The notes beneath the pieces are model-generated. The model was not told where the DNA came from and ran no database searches. It worked only from the letters and a program-made list of their open reading frames with translations. Shown here piece after piece: positions 1 through 7,655 of a DNA stretch of 8,233 bases. Position numbers and translations under genes: made by a program. The stretch lies in assembly GCA_902796095.1 (NCBI GenBank), contig CADBNP010000079.1, positions 1 to 8,233 of the forward strand. The letters run 5' to 3'. Positions within the stretch are counted from its first letter, which is position 1. Each line of letters starts with the position of its first letter. This DNA is from an uncultured Aeromonadales bacterium (GTDB lineage: Bacteria > Pseudomonadota > Gammaproteobacteria > Enterobacterales > Succinivibrionaceae).

Positions 1-713
1 CCGGCATATTTAATCGCCTTGCAGAACCTGAGTTTGCCATCTGAATATATGGCAAGATCTATTGTTCCGGCACCGATATCAACCAGACAAACACCGATAT
101 CCTTCTCATCCTGGGTAAGAACTGCATCAGCGGATGCCAGTCCGCTGTATATCAGCGCGTCAACCTTAAGGTTATTAACCTTTGCTACACATTTTTCAAT
201 ATTTCTGGCTGAATCAGCATGACATGCAATCAGATGAACGTAAGCCTCAAGACGGCATCCGGTAATTCCGACAGGATTCTTTATCCCTGACTGTCCGTCA
301 ATACGGTAGCTCTGCTCCAGAGCGTGAAGAAGCCGGTTGCAGTCATCAGGCAGCTTAATACTTTTTGCCGTATGTATTGCCGTCTCCACATCATCCTCGG
401 TAACCTCATTGGTTATGGACACCATTCCGGTCTCGTTAAAACTCCTTATATGAGCACCGGAAATTGCACAGTACACGGAATGAACCTGGCAGTTGGCAGA
501 CAGCTCAGCAGCCTCCACCGCCCTCTGTATTGAACCAACAACCTTTTCAATATCGGTAACCGCACCTCGTGATATGCCTTCCGATGCGTGAGTGCCAAAA
601 CCAAGAATATTAATCCTCTGATCCGGCATAACTTCACCGATAATAGCTCTCACAGTCTGAGATCCCACATCCAGACCGACAACAATTTCATTCTCTGAAT
701 CAACGTTTTTCAA
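1..713 (-). CDS. ftsA: FtsA, actin-like divisome membrane anchor (partial, C-terminus off the left edge)
   Basis: FtsA is a peripheral inner-membrane, actin-fold ATP-binding protein that ties FtsZ filaments to the membrane and recruits later division proteins. About 237 codons are present, against a usual length near 420, so the distal actin subdomains and the amphipathic C-terminal helix lie outside. Visible motifs, counted from the proposed start, are the phosphate-1 loop VGLDVGSQTVRAI (12-24), the 1C-type subdomain region (about 85-160, with GIKNPVGITG), and the phosphate-2 motif VDIGAGTIDL (211-220). The reading frame is unbroken. The start proposed here is TTG at 713-711: it leaves ten residues before VVGLD, as is usual for gammaproteobacterial FtsA, and has a strong Shine-Dalgarno sequence. 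An in-frame ATG at 752-750 would add 13 residues and overlap ftsQ by 26 bases; a TTG at 719 is too close to the Shine-Dalgarno. ftsQ ends 13 bases upstream. The family call is secure; the start is likely but not proven. Confidence 0.96.
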   Translation of the reverse strand, partial: MKNVDSENEIVVGLDVGSQTVRAIIGEVMPDQRINILGFGTHASEGISRGAVTDIEKVVGSIQRAVEAAELSANCQVHSVYCAISGAHIRSFNETGMVSITNEVTEDDVETAIHTAKSIKLPDDCNRLLHALEQSYRIDGQSGIKNPVGITGCRLEAYVHLIACHADSARNIEKCVAKVNNLKVDALIYSGLASADAVLTQDEKDIGVCLVDIGAGTIDLAIYSDGKLRFCKAIKYA

Positions 714-720
714 CTTCAAA

Positions 721-728
721 CACCTCTT
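721..728 (-). promoter_or_regulatory. Shine-Dalgarno sequence deciding the ftsA start
   Basis: The minus strand reads AAGAGGTG here, close to the AGGAGGTG consensus. It overlaps the ftsQ stop codon (729-727) and lies seven bases before the TTG at 713. That is good spacing for this TTG, whereas the in-frame TTG at 719 is only one base away and the in-frame ATG at 752 lies upstream of the site. The GTG within the motif itself (723-721) is in another frame and soon hits a stop. The overlap with the ftsQ stop suggests translational coupling of ftsQ and ftsA. Confidence 0.7.
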
Positions 729-1509
729 ATCTGCGTTGACCTGATTTTTCATCTTCCTGCAGCGGCTTCCATCCTACAGCAAGTCCGTTGTCATAGCGCA
801 AATCTATATATGCAATCAATTCCCGATTCTGAATCAGGTTGTATATTTTTACAAATCTATCCAGGCGGGCATCAAGTTCCTCAACTTCTCTCCCCAGAAT
901 CAGTTTCGGACCGTTTCTGAGTTCAATCTCCCAGGATCTCCGATCTGATATTCTGACAGAATCTATAATAAAGCCAAAACCCGCCAGCATGGTCTGAAAC
1001 CTTCTGTATCCGGAGTATATCTGGTCGGCCTTTTCAGCCGGTCCGTCCAGAAGCACAAGATCCTCATAACTTCTGTCATCGGGACCCTTAAAAACCCCGA
1101 GGGTGGAACTGTACAGCTCGTTTTCTCCCCACCTGGCCTGGGGAATCTTTTCAACAATGGTAAGGTAAAGATACGACGGCCACTGCTTTCTTACGGAAGC
1201 TGAAGCAACCCACGGAATTTCCTCAACCATATGCTGAACTTCATTCACATCAAGTTTGATGAAGTTGCCCATTACACCGGAAGTCGAAAGCTTTCTGCTT
1301 ATTTCCTCCACTGAGTCCTGATCAAGACTTCCCTTTATGGAAATTGTATCAACCGGCAGAAAATTGCTGTCATAGTAGTACCTTTTAAGTGAAACAAACA
1401 GCAGCGTGACCATTGCAAGCACAAGCAGAGTAAAAAAAACTCCGGCCAGGTACTCCCACAGAGAGAAACGTGGAGACAGTTCACCGCTGCAATCTTCAAT
1501 CCGATCCAT
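727..1509 (-). CDS. ftsQ: FtsQ, bitopic divisome protein
   Basis: FtsQ is a single-pass inner-membrane protein that links early and late division proteins and binds FtsB/FtsL through its periplasmic domain. The 260-residue product is slightly shorter than E. coli FtsQ (276). It has a short cytoplasmic tail, one membrane segment (about 19-41, LAGVFFTLLVLAMVTLLFVS), a POTRA domain (about 51-122, opening LPVDTISIKG and closing with IPWVASASVRKQWPSYLYL and KIPQARW), and a beta domain (about 125-248). The C-terminal YIDLRYDNGLAVGWKPL matches the FtsB-binding end of the enterobacterial protein. The ATG at 1509 overlaps the end of murC by 14 bases and is preceded by GAGGAAAT. In many gammaproteobacteria ddl lies just upstream of ftsQ; here murC does. 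Start and family are both well supported. Confidence 0.96.
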   Translation of the reverse strand: MDRIEDCSGELSPRFSLWEYLAGVFFTLLVLAMVTLLFVSLKRYYYDSNFLPVDTISIKGSLDQDSVEEISRKLSTSGVMGNFIKLDVNEVQHMVEEIPWVASASVRKQWPSYLYLTIVEKIPQARWGENELYSSTLGVFKGPDDRSYEDLVLLDGPAEKADQIYSGYRRFQTMLAGFGFIIDSVRISDRRSWEIELRNGPKLILGREVEELDARLDRFVKIYNLIQNRELIAYIDLRYDNGLAVGWKPLQEDEKSGQRR

Positions 1510-2959
1510 ATTTCCTCAAAGCCGCCAGCTCCAGTTTCATATCAGCAAGATTACGGGCAATTTTATTTATATTGCCTGCACCCTGGGTCAGCAGAATATC
1601 ACCAGGACGAAGAACATCGGCAAGAACCCCCGGTACAGAATCAGCACCTGACACATATATAGGATCAATAATGCCGCGCTGTCTTATGGAGCGGCATAAA
1701 CTGTGACCGTCGGCTCCAGGGATCACAGACTCTCCTGCAGGATAAACATCCAGCAGAACCAGAGCATCAACCCTGCTCAGAACCTCAACGAAGTCATCAT
1801 ACAAATCCCTGGTTCGGGTATACCTGTGCGGCTGAAACACCATAACAAGTCTGCGATCCGACCAGCCGTTTCTCACTGCGTTAATCGTCGCCCTCACCTC
1901 ACTCGGATGATGACCGTAATCATCCACAAGTTTAACTGTCTTTTCATCATCCGGTTTCAGTTTGAATTCTCCGTACTGTTCAAACCTTCTGCCTACTCCC
2001 TGGAAATTTTCAAGAGCAGAAAGTATGTCCCTGTCTGATATGCCGTCATCAGTGGCAACAGCAATGGCGGCTGCCGCATTCAGAGCCATATGGACACCAG
2101 GCAGAGCCAGCTTCACATTAAGAACCGAACCGTCTGCACGCCTTACAGTAAAGCAGGAATGATCCTCATACTGTTTAAAATCTCTTACCTGAACATCAGC
2201 ATCATCAGATTGACCGTAGGTTATAACCGAACGTCCGATACGGGGTATTATTGACCGGATCACCGGATCATCTATGCAGACAACAGCCAGACCGTAAAAA
2301 GGCAGATTGTGAAGAAAATCAACAAAGGTATCCTTCAGTTTACTGAAGTCTCCCTGATATGTCCCCATATGATCAGCTTCAATATTGGTCACCACCGATG
2401 CAAGAGGCTGAAGATGCAGAAATGAAGCATCGGACTCATCCGCCTCGGCTATGAGATAAGGACCCTGACCAAGTCTTGCATTAGAGCCGGAACTGTTTAG
2501 AAGTCCTCCTATAACGTAGGTTGGATCACGTCCTGCCTGGGCATAAATACTTGCAATAAAACTTGTGGTTGTAGTTTTTCCGTGAGTTCCCGCAACAGCA
2601 ATACCATGTCGGTAACGCATGAGTTCAGCAAGCATTTCCGCTCTTTTTACTACAGGGATCCTCAGTTCCTCAGCAGCGACAAGTTCAGGATTGTCCGGTT
2701 TTATGGCTGTGGAAACAACAACCACGCTTGCACCTTTGACATTGGCTGCATCGTGTCCCCTGAAAATCACGGCTCCCATTGACGAAAGATGCTCGGTAAC
2801 AGCACTGCTGCCAAGATCAGAACCCGTAATCTGATAACCCTCATTTCCGAGAACCTCGGCAATGCCACACATACCGGATCCGCCGATACCGATAAAGTGG
2901 ATCCTTTTGACACGTCTCATTTCAGGAACTTTAATGCCATTCTTTACAGATGATTCCAT
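1496..2959 (-). CDS. murC: MurC, UDP-N-acetylmuramate--L-alanine ligase
   Basis: MurC is the cytoplasmic ATP-dependent ligase that joins L-alanine to UDP-MurNAc, the first step of stem-peptide assembly. The 487 residues match the usual length. The N-terminal UDP-binding domain carries IHFIGIGGSGM (20-30); the central ATPase domain carries the P-loop GTHGKTTTT (124-132), EADESD (172-177) and NIEADHMGTYQGD (192-204); the C-terminal domain carries GVGRRFE (321-327), DDYGHHP (346-352), FQPHRYTRT (375-383) and LLTQGAG (456-462). One oddity: the conserved His-Asn-x-x-Asn motif reads HMALN (290-294), so the first asparagine, invariant in Mur ligases (N293 in E. coli MurC), is methionine. All other key residues I checked are present and the frame is intact, so the gene is probably functional. 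The start follows murG by 18 bases, with GAGGA seven bases before ATG. Confidence 0.98.
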   Translation of the reverse strand: MESSVKNGIKVPEMRRVKRIHFIGIGGSGMCGIAEVLGNEGYQITGSDLGSSAVTEHLSSMGAVIFRGHDAANVKGASVVVVSTAIKPDNPELVAAEELRIPVVKRAEMLAELMRYRHGIAVAGTHGKTTTTSFIASIYAQAGRDPTYVIGGLLNSSGSNARLGQGPYLIAEADESDASFLHLQPLASVVTNIEADHMGTYQGDFSKLKDTFVDFLHNLPFYGLAVVCIDDPVIRSIIPRIGRSVITYGQSDDADVQVRDFKQYEDHSCFTVRRADGSVLNVKLALPGVHMALNAAAAIAVATDDGISDRDILSALENFQGVGRRFEQYGEFKLKPDDEKTVKLVDDYGHHPSEVRATINAVRNGWSDRRLVMVFQPHRYTRTRDLYDDFVEVLSRVDALVLLDVYPAGESVIPGADGHSLCRSIRQRGIIDPIYVSGADSVPGVLADVLRPGDILLTQGAGNINKIARNLADMKLELAALRKYGSD

Positions 2960-2977
2960 ACCACAATCCTCAGAAAA

Positions 2978-4051
2978 CTAGTTCTCTGCCACTTCCTCAC
3001 AAATCGCTGCCACCTTTTCCGTTGCATCCAGTATTGCCGCATCACGTGACTTACGCGCCATATCAGAAAGAAGCTCGCGATCCTTGTCCAGTTTAACAAT
3101 CAGTTCAGTCAGAGCTTCATCGTTAAAATCCTTCTGCTGAAGAATAAATGCAGCTCCGACAGACTGAAGACTCTCAGCATTTTTTGTCTGGTGATCGTCT
3201 ACTGCTGTCGGCAAAGGAACAAAAATTGCCGGCTTATGCGCTGCCGACACCTCGGCCACAGTCAAAGCTCCCGCTCTGCAGATAATCACATCAGCCCATA
3301 TATAGGCATCAGCCATATCAGATATAAATTCAAGCACCTCAACCCGCGGCAAAACACCGAGTTCTTCATAGCGCTTACGGGTTGACTCGAAATTTCCCCG
3401 TCCGGTCTGATGTTTTATTTCCACATTATCCAGTTTTGCAAAGACACCGGGAAACCGCTCATTGAAAAAAGATGCACCGAGTGAACCGCCGACTACAAGA
3501 ATTCTCAAAGGCCTGCCGTCCTCCACTGTTTCTATAGGAAAATCAGATATGGCGGAAATTTCCTCTCTGACCGGATTTCCTACAACTACGGCATTCTCAC
3601 ACTGGAATGCTCCGGCAAACCCCATACAAATCCTGCTTGAAAAATGAGAAAGGGCTCGATTTGTAAAACCGGCAGCAGCATTCTGCTCATGAAGAATGAC
3701 TGGAATACGGTTAAGCCAGGCTGCAATACCTCCAGGTCCGGAGGCATACCCACCCATTCCAAGAACCACGTCGGGTTTGTACTCCCGAATAATCCTGTTT
3801 GCCTGCCATATTGCCTTGATAATCATGAACGGAGCATACAGTTTACGAAGAATGCCGTTACGGCGGACACCGGAAACGCTGATGTAGGATATGTCAAAGC
3901 CGTACTCAGGAACAAGTCTGGACTCCATTCTCTCCCGTGTACCGAGCCATCTGATCTCCCATTCTCTGTTACTTAGATAACGGGCGACAGCAAGACCAGG
4001 AAACACATGTCCCCCGGTTCCTCCGGCCATAATCAATATCTTTTTTCGCAT
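2978..4051 (-). CDS. murG: MurG, lipid II-forming GlcNAc transferase
   Basis: MurG transfers GlcNAc from UDP-GlcNAc to lipid I on the cytoplasmic face of the inner membrane, giving lipid II. It is a GT-B fold glycosyltransferase of 357 residues, the normal length. The N-terminal domain shows the glycine loop MAGGTGGHVFPG (8-19), VVLGMGGYASGPGG (95-108) and HEQNAAAG (121-128). The C-terminal domain shows GNPVR (158-162), the second glycine loop GGSLGA (188-193), and the UDP-GlcNAc site RAGALTVAE (259-267) plus DDHQTKNAE (285-293). These variants resemble the Pseudomonas-type rather than the E. coli protein. The start codon lies six bases past the ftsW stop. The AGGGGG that may serve as its ribosome binding site sits in the last ftsW codons, about ten bases upstream, so coupling to ftsW translation is likely. 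Confidence 0.98.
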   Translation of the reverse strand: MRKKILIMAGGTGGHVFPGLAVARYLSNREWEIRWLGTRERMESRLVPEYGFDISYISVSGVRRNGILRKLYAPFMIIKAIWQANRIIREYKPDVVLGMGGYASGPGGIAAWLNRIPVILHEQNAAAGFTNRALSHFSSRICMGFAGAFQCENAVVVGNPVREEISAISDFPIETVEDGRPLRILVVGGSLGASFFNERFPGVFAKLDNVEIKHQTGRGNFESTRKRYEELGVLPRVEVLEFISDMADAYIWADVIICRAGALTVAEVSAAHKPAIFVPLPTAVDDHQTKNAESLQSVGAAFILQQKDFNDEALTELIVKLDKDRELLSDMARKSRDAAILDATEKVAAICEEVAEN

Positions 4052-4057
4052 ACTCTG

Positions 4058-5236
4058 TCAGCCCCCTGCTGACTGAACAGGCTTTGACGCATCTGTCTGC
4101 CTGAACTTGATTCTGAACTCGTAATCCAATTTCAAAACGATTGAAATTGCCGCCACCACCATGGCCAGACTTGAACCGCCGTAACTTATCAGCGGAAAGG
4201 TTAAACCTTTGGTAGGAAGCATTCCCGATGCCGCACCTACATTGATGAAAGACTGGATGGATATCAGCATTCCAACACCGAAACTTACATAGCCGCCGAA
4301 CAGTTCCCCGGTTTTCAGCATTTTTTTGCTGATCATAAAAACTCTGGTTATAAGCCAAATCTGGAGAAGGATGACAAATGCAACCCCGACAAATCCAGTT
4401 TCCTCACCTAAAATTGCGAAAACAAAATCAGTATGAGCCTCCGGCAGATATTCCATCTTCTGCACACTGTTTCCAAGTCCCTCACCGAAAAGTCCGCCGC
4501 GTCCGAACGCCATCAGAGACTGTGTCAGCTGATAACCCTTGCCGAAAGGATCCTGCCACGGATCGAGAAAGGTCGTGACACGAAGCATTCTGTACGGTTC
4601 CCAGATTGCAAGAACCGAAAGAACTACCAGCAGACCGGCAATACAGATCAGAAAGCTGAAAAGATGTGCGCCTCCCACAAACAGAAGAGATATAAAAATA
4701 CCGGATATCACCACCAGCGAACCAAAATCAGGCTGCGTAAGAAGCAGCGCGGCTATAATTACCAGCAGTACAGTCTGCTTTAAGAAAGAACGCAGTTTCC
4801 TGGTAACCTCTTCCCTCTTTCTGGTAAGAAAACTGGCCAGATATATAATCCATATAAGCTTTACAAATTCTGCAGGCTGAAGATTGAAACTTCCAATTCT
4901 AATCCATCGTCTTGCATAGTTAATCTCGGTACCTACAAGCAAAACAAGTCCAAGCAGACCGAATCCGAAAAGCAGAAGTTTAAATCCGTTTCTTCTGAAA
5001 AAATCTCCGGGGAAAAACATTGCCACGGCACCGATGAACACTGCGGCCACAATGGCAACGATATCTCTGATGACAAAGAAGAACATATTGTCATATTTGT
5101 TGGCAGCCTGGGTTATGGATGCGGAAAAGATCATAACCAGCCCGATAAGGATCATCGTCAGTGTCAGAAAAAACAGCTGACGATCGTACGGGGCCTCATC
5201 CCTGTCTTCAGAAAAATTTTTCCAGAGATTACGCAT
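4058..5236 (-). CDS. ftsW: FtsW, septal peptidoglycan glycosyltransferase (SEDS family)
   Basis: FtsW polymerises lipid II into septal glycan strands together with its partner transpeptidase FtsI. The product has 392 residues and many hydrophobic segments, consistent with the ten-helix SEDS fold. Family marks are RRWIRIGSFNLQPAEFVKL (109-127), LTQPDFGS (166-173), the loop DPWQDPFGKGYQLTQS (225-240), FGRGGLFGEGLG (244-255), EAHTDFVFAILGEETG (266-281) and MLPTKGLTFPLISYGGSS (339-356). D270, in the EAHTDF motif, corresponds to the aspartate considered catalytic in SEDS polymerases. FtsW rather than RodA is indicated by the cluster position and by the N-terminal cytoplasmic tail (about 1-18). The ATG overlaps the end of murD by eight bases, with GAGG six bases upstream inside murD. 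Confidence 0.97.
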   Translation of the reverse strand: MRNLWKNFSEDRDEAPYDRQLFFLTLTMILIGLVMIFSASITQAANKYDNMFFFVIRDIVAIVAAVFIGAVAMFFPGDFFRRNGFKLLLFGFGLLGLVLLVGTEINYARRWIRIGSFNLQPAEFVKLIWIIYLASFLTRKREEVTRKLRSFLKQTVLLVIIAALLLTQPDFGSLVVISGIFISLLFVGGAHLFSFLICIAGLLVVLSVLAIWEPYRMLRVTTFLDPWQDPFGKGYQLTQSLMAFGRGGLFGEGLGNSVQKMEYLPEAHTDFVFAILGEETGFVGVAFVILLQIWLITRVFMISKKMLKTGELFGGYVSFGVGMLISIQSFINVGAASGMLPTKGLTFPLISYGGSSLAMVVAAISIVLKLDYEFRIKFRQTDASKPVQSAGG

Positions 5237-6551
5237 TATCTGCCTCGAGCTTCTTTACGAGAGCTGTAAACACATCGCCGCGTTCTTCAAAATTCCTGAA
5301 CATATCCATACTGGCACATGCCGGGGCCAGCAGCACCGCATCTCCAGGTTTTGCTGCAGAAAACGCCTTTTTAAGAGCATCCTCCATATCGACTGCTGGC
5401 TCTGCCCCTCTGCCCAGTTTAAGAAGATCTGAGGCATCACGGCCAAAGCAGAACATTTTCCTGACCTTCTGATCCAGCAGTTCACCCACCGGTTCAAAAT
5501 TCTGGCCTTTTCCTATACCACCGGCCAGAAGGTATATATCTCCGGTAACAACTGCGGACAGTCCGTCCACCGCAGCAATTGTCGAACCTACATTGGTTGC
5601 CTTTGAATCATTGTAATACCTGACTCCCCGGATCTCAGAAACAAACTGGCACCTGTGCGGCAGACCGGAAAACCTGCGGAGTACAGAAACCTGAGCCTCT
5701 TCAGAAATTCCAACAAGATCGCAGAGTGCCATGGCTGCCAGTGCGTTCAGCTGATTATGACGTCCTACAATTTTCATTTCTGAAGAATCAAGAACTTTCC
5801 TGCCGTTCTTTACAAGCCAGGTTTTTCCATGCTCCTCCATAATGCCGTAATCCGACGAGTCGACTCCAAAACTGGCAGTTCTTATGCTGCCTGCGGGAGG
5901 ATATGTTCTCTGATCATCACGGTTGTAGATTACAGCTTCAGCATTGTTATAAATTATCCTTTTGGCTGCGGCATACTTTTCTATATCAAAGTCATACCGA
6001 TCCATATGATCTTCAGTAACATTAAGAATTGTGCACGCAGCAGCCTTCAGCGATTTTGTTGTTTCCAACTGAAAGGATGACAGTTCAAGAACATAAAGTT
6101 CGGCAGGATCTGAAAGAAGATCCAGAGCCGGCACACCGATATTGCCGCCGACCGATGTTTTAATCCCTGCCTCATTTCCCATGAGTCCGACAAGAGTTGT
6201 AACTGTACTCTTGCCGTTTGCCCCTGTTATGGCAACAATCGGAGCTCTGGCATCCCGGACAAAAAGTTCGATATCACCTGCAATCTCCACACCTCCTGCT
6301 ATTGCTGCAGCTATGGAAGGAGAGGATATTGGAATTCCGGGACCGGTTACCAGAAGCGAAGCACCGGCAAACAGTTCCCTGAATGAATCAAGACTTCCGC
6401 TTCTGAATTCAACGCCCTCCGGCAGTTCATTCAGCAATGCCGGCTTTTCTCTCGTATCAACAACCAAGGGCACAGTCCCCTTGTCAAGCAGGTACCGTAC
6501 CACCGACAAATTACTTTTCCCAAGACCAACAACAATTGTTTCACCGGACAT
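5229..6551 (-). CDS. murD: MurD, UDP-MurNAc-L-alanine--D-glutamate ligase
   Basis: MurD is the cytoplasmic ATP-dependent ligase that adds D-glutamate to UDP-MurNAc-L-Ala. At 440 residues it matches the E. coli enzyme closely. Domain 1 binds UDP (VVGLGKSNLS at 7-16, VDTRE at 31-35). Domain 2 holds the P-loop ITGANGKSTVTT (108-119), GGNIG (135-139), ELSSFQLE (156-163), NVTEDHMDRY (177-186) and the AAAK lysine (K197) expected to be carbamylated. The adenine-site motif RHNQLNA (264-270) keeps both asparagines. Domain 3 holds GLPHRCQ (296-302), NDSKATNVGST (314-324), GGIGKGQNF (344-352) and LLAPACASMDMF (407-418). The third position of the usual GxGxxG-like uridine loop is asparagine (N14), a small deviation. 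It starts 18 bases after mraY, with TGAGGT (6564-6559) seven bases before the ATG. Confidence 0.98.
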   Translation of the reverse strand: MSGETIVVGLGKSNLSVVRYLLDKGTVPLVVDTREKPALLNELPEGVEFRSGSLDSFRELFAGASLLVTGPGIPISSPSIAAAIAGGVEIAGDIELFVRDARAPIVAITGANGKSTVTTLVGLMGNEAGIKTSVGGNIGVPALDLLSDPAELYVLELSSFQLETTKSLKAAACTILNVTEDHMDRYDFDIEKYAAAKRIIYNNAEAVIYNRDDQRTYPPAGSIRTASFGVDSSDYGIMEEHGKTWLVKNGRKVLDSSEMKIVGRHNQLNALAAMALCDLVGISEEAQVSVLRRFSGLPHRCQFVSEIRGVRYYNDSKATNVGSTIAAVDGLSAVVTGDIYLLAGGIGKGQNFEPVGELLDQKVRKMFCFGRDASDLLKLGRGAEPAVDMEDALKKAFSAAKPGDAVLLAPACASMDMFRNFEERGDVFTALVKKLEADNA

Positions 6552-6569
6552 TTTTCAAACCTCAGCCGC

Positions 6570-7655
6570 CTATCTGATTTTAAGTGTGATAAGACCAAGA
6601 AGAACCAGAACGAAAGTAATAATCCAAAATCTTACAATAACCCGCGGTTCAGGCCATCCGCCAAGTTCAAAATGATGATGTATCGGAGCCATACGGAAAA
6701 TACGCTGTTTTCTTAGTTTGAACGAACCTACCTGCAGAATAACAGACATGGTCTCCATAACAAAAATACCGCCCATAATGAAGAGAAGGAATTCCTGTCT
6801 CACAAGAACTGATATTACTCCAAGAACAGCACCAAGGGTCAGCGAACCCACATCGCCCATGAAAACAAGCGCAGGATACGTGTTAAACCACAGAAAACCT
6901 ACCGATGCTCCCACAATAGCCGTACATACAATCACAACTTCTGAAGCGGATTTAATATACGGAATGTTCAGATATTCAGCATAATTTACATTACTTGTGA
7001 TCCATGCAATAAGTCCAAGAGCTGCAGCAACAAGAGCTGTAGGAACAATTGCAAGGCCGTCCAGACCGTCAGTTAAATTCACGGCATTCGATGAACCCAC
7101 AATCACGCAGTAGACGAACGGTATAAACAGCAGTCCCATCTCAGGCATGAAATTTTTAAAGAACGGAACAACCAGAGTGGTTTCAGCCGGAGTCGGAGCC
7201 GAAATGTAAAGAAAAATTCCGATTACAAGAGCAAAAAGCGACTGCCAGAAATATTTCCACCGTGCTCTCAGACCGTCGGTGTTATGGCGGGTAATTTTCC
7301 AGTAATCGTCGATGAATCCGATGGTACCGAAAGACGCTGTGGCAAACAGAATAACCCAGACATATATGTTGCGAAGATCCGCCCACAGAAGAGTGGATAT
7401 AATGATGGAGCCCAGGATCATTACTCCGCCCATGGTAGGAGTACCCTGTTTCACCAGATGGGACTGAGGTCCGTCATTTCTTACTACCTGACCGTACTTG
7501 AGCTTATGCAGATATTTGATAACCCTCGGTCCAACCAGAAGAGAAATCACCATTGACGTAAGAACAGCCATTACAGCCCGAAATGACAGGTAGGACACCA
7601 CGTTAAAAGCTGATGCCGCATTTTTTGTCAGCCATTCGGATAAAAAAACTAGCAT
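6570..7655 (-). CDS. mraY: MraY, phospho-MurNAc-pentapeptide transferase
   Basis: MraY is an integral inner-membrane enzyme that transfers phospho-MurNAc-pentapeptide from UDP to undecaprenyl phosphate, making lipid I. The 361 residues agree with the family (360 in E. coli), and alternating hydrophobic stretches fit ten membrane helices. Landmarks are QVVRNDGPQSHLVKQGTP (56-73), FIDDYWK (114-120, the aspartate pair at the active site), the NLTDGLDGL loop (193-201), VFMGDVGSL (264-272, with the conserved aspartate D268) and the triple histidine of MAPIHHHFE (322-330). The C-terminus GWPEPRVIVRFW leading to LKIR is gammaproteobacterial in style. The ATG overlaps the murF stop by seven bases and has AAGGGAG at 7667-7661, a good ribosome binding site inside murF. 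The opening MLVFLSEWL parallels E. coli, so the start is firm. Confidence 0.98.
   Translation of the reverse strand: MLVFLSEWLTKNAASAFNVVSYLSFRAVMAVLTSMVISLLVGPRVIKYLHKLKYGQVVRNDGPQSHLVKQGTPTMGGVMILGSIIISTLLWADLRNIYVWVILFATASFGTIGFIDDYWKITRHNTDGLRARWKYFWQSLFALVIGIFLYISAPTPAETTLVVPFFKNFMPEMGLLFIPFVYCVIVGSSNAVNLTDGLDGLAIVPTALVAAALGLIAWITSNVNYAEYLNIPYIKSASEVVIVCTAIVGASVGFLWFNTYPALVFMGDVGSLTLGAVLGVISVLVRQEFLLFIMGGIFVMETMSVILQVGSFKLRKQRIFRMAPIHHHFELGGWPEPRVIVRFWIITFVLVLLGLITLKIR

Noticed and set aside
446..637. A 63-codon minus-strand open frame within ftsA
   Set aside because: The true FtsA frame runs through this region with recognisable motifs (GISRGAVTDIEKVV and neighbours); this one is out of frame.
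2360..2385. MurC HMGTYQGD, with Gly where E. coli has Asp (HMDTYQGD)
   Set aside because: Pseudomonas-type MurC has Ala at this position, so it tolerates small residues; the catalytic-site histidine itself is present.
3969..4358. A 129-codon minus-strand open frame across the ftsW/murG junction
   Set aside because: It is a shifted frame of two clearly real genes. Its translation has no family features, and both ftsW and murG are intact through this stretch, so it is not a frameshifted gene piece.
6142..6675. A 177-codon open frame on the plus strand, antisense to murD and the end of mraY
   Set aside because: It lies opposite strongly conserved murD sequence, the predicted protein is low-complexity (rich in S, P, T, A) with no recognisable domain, and it is best explained as a by-product of the codon use of the real gene.
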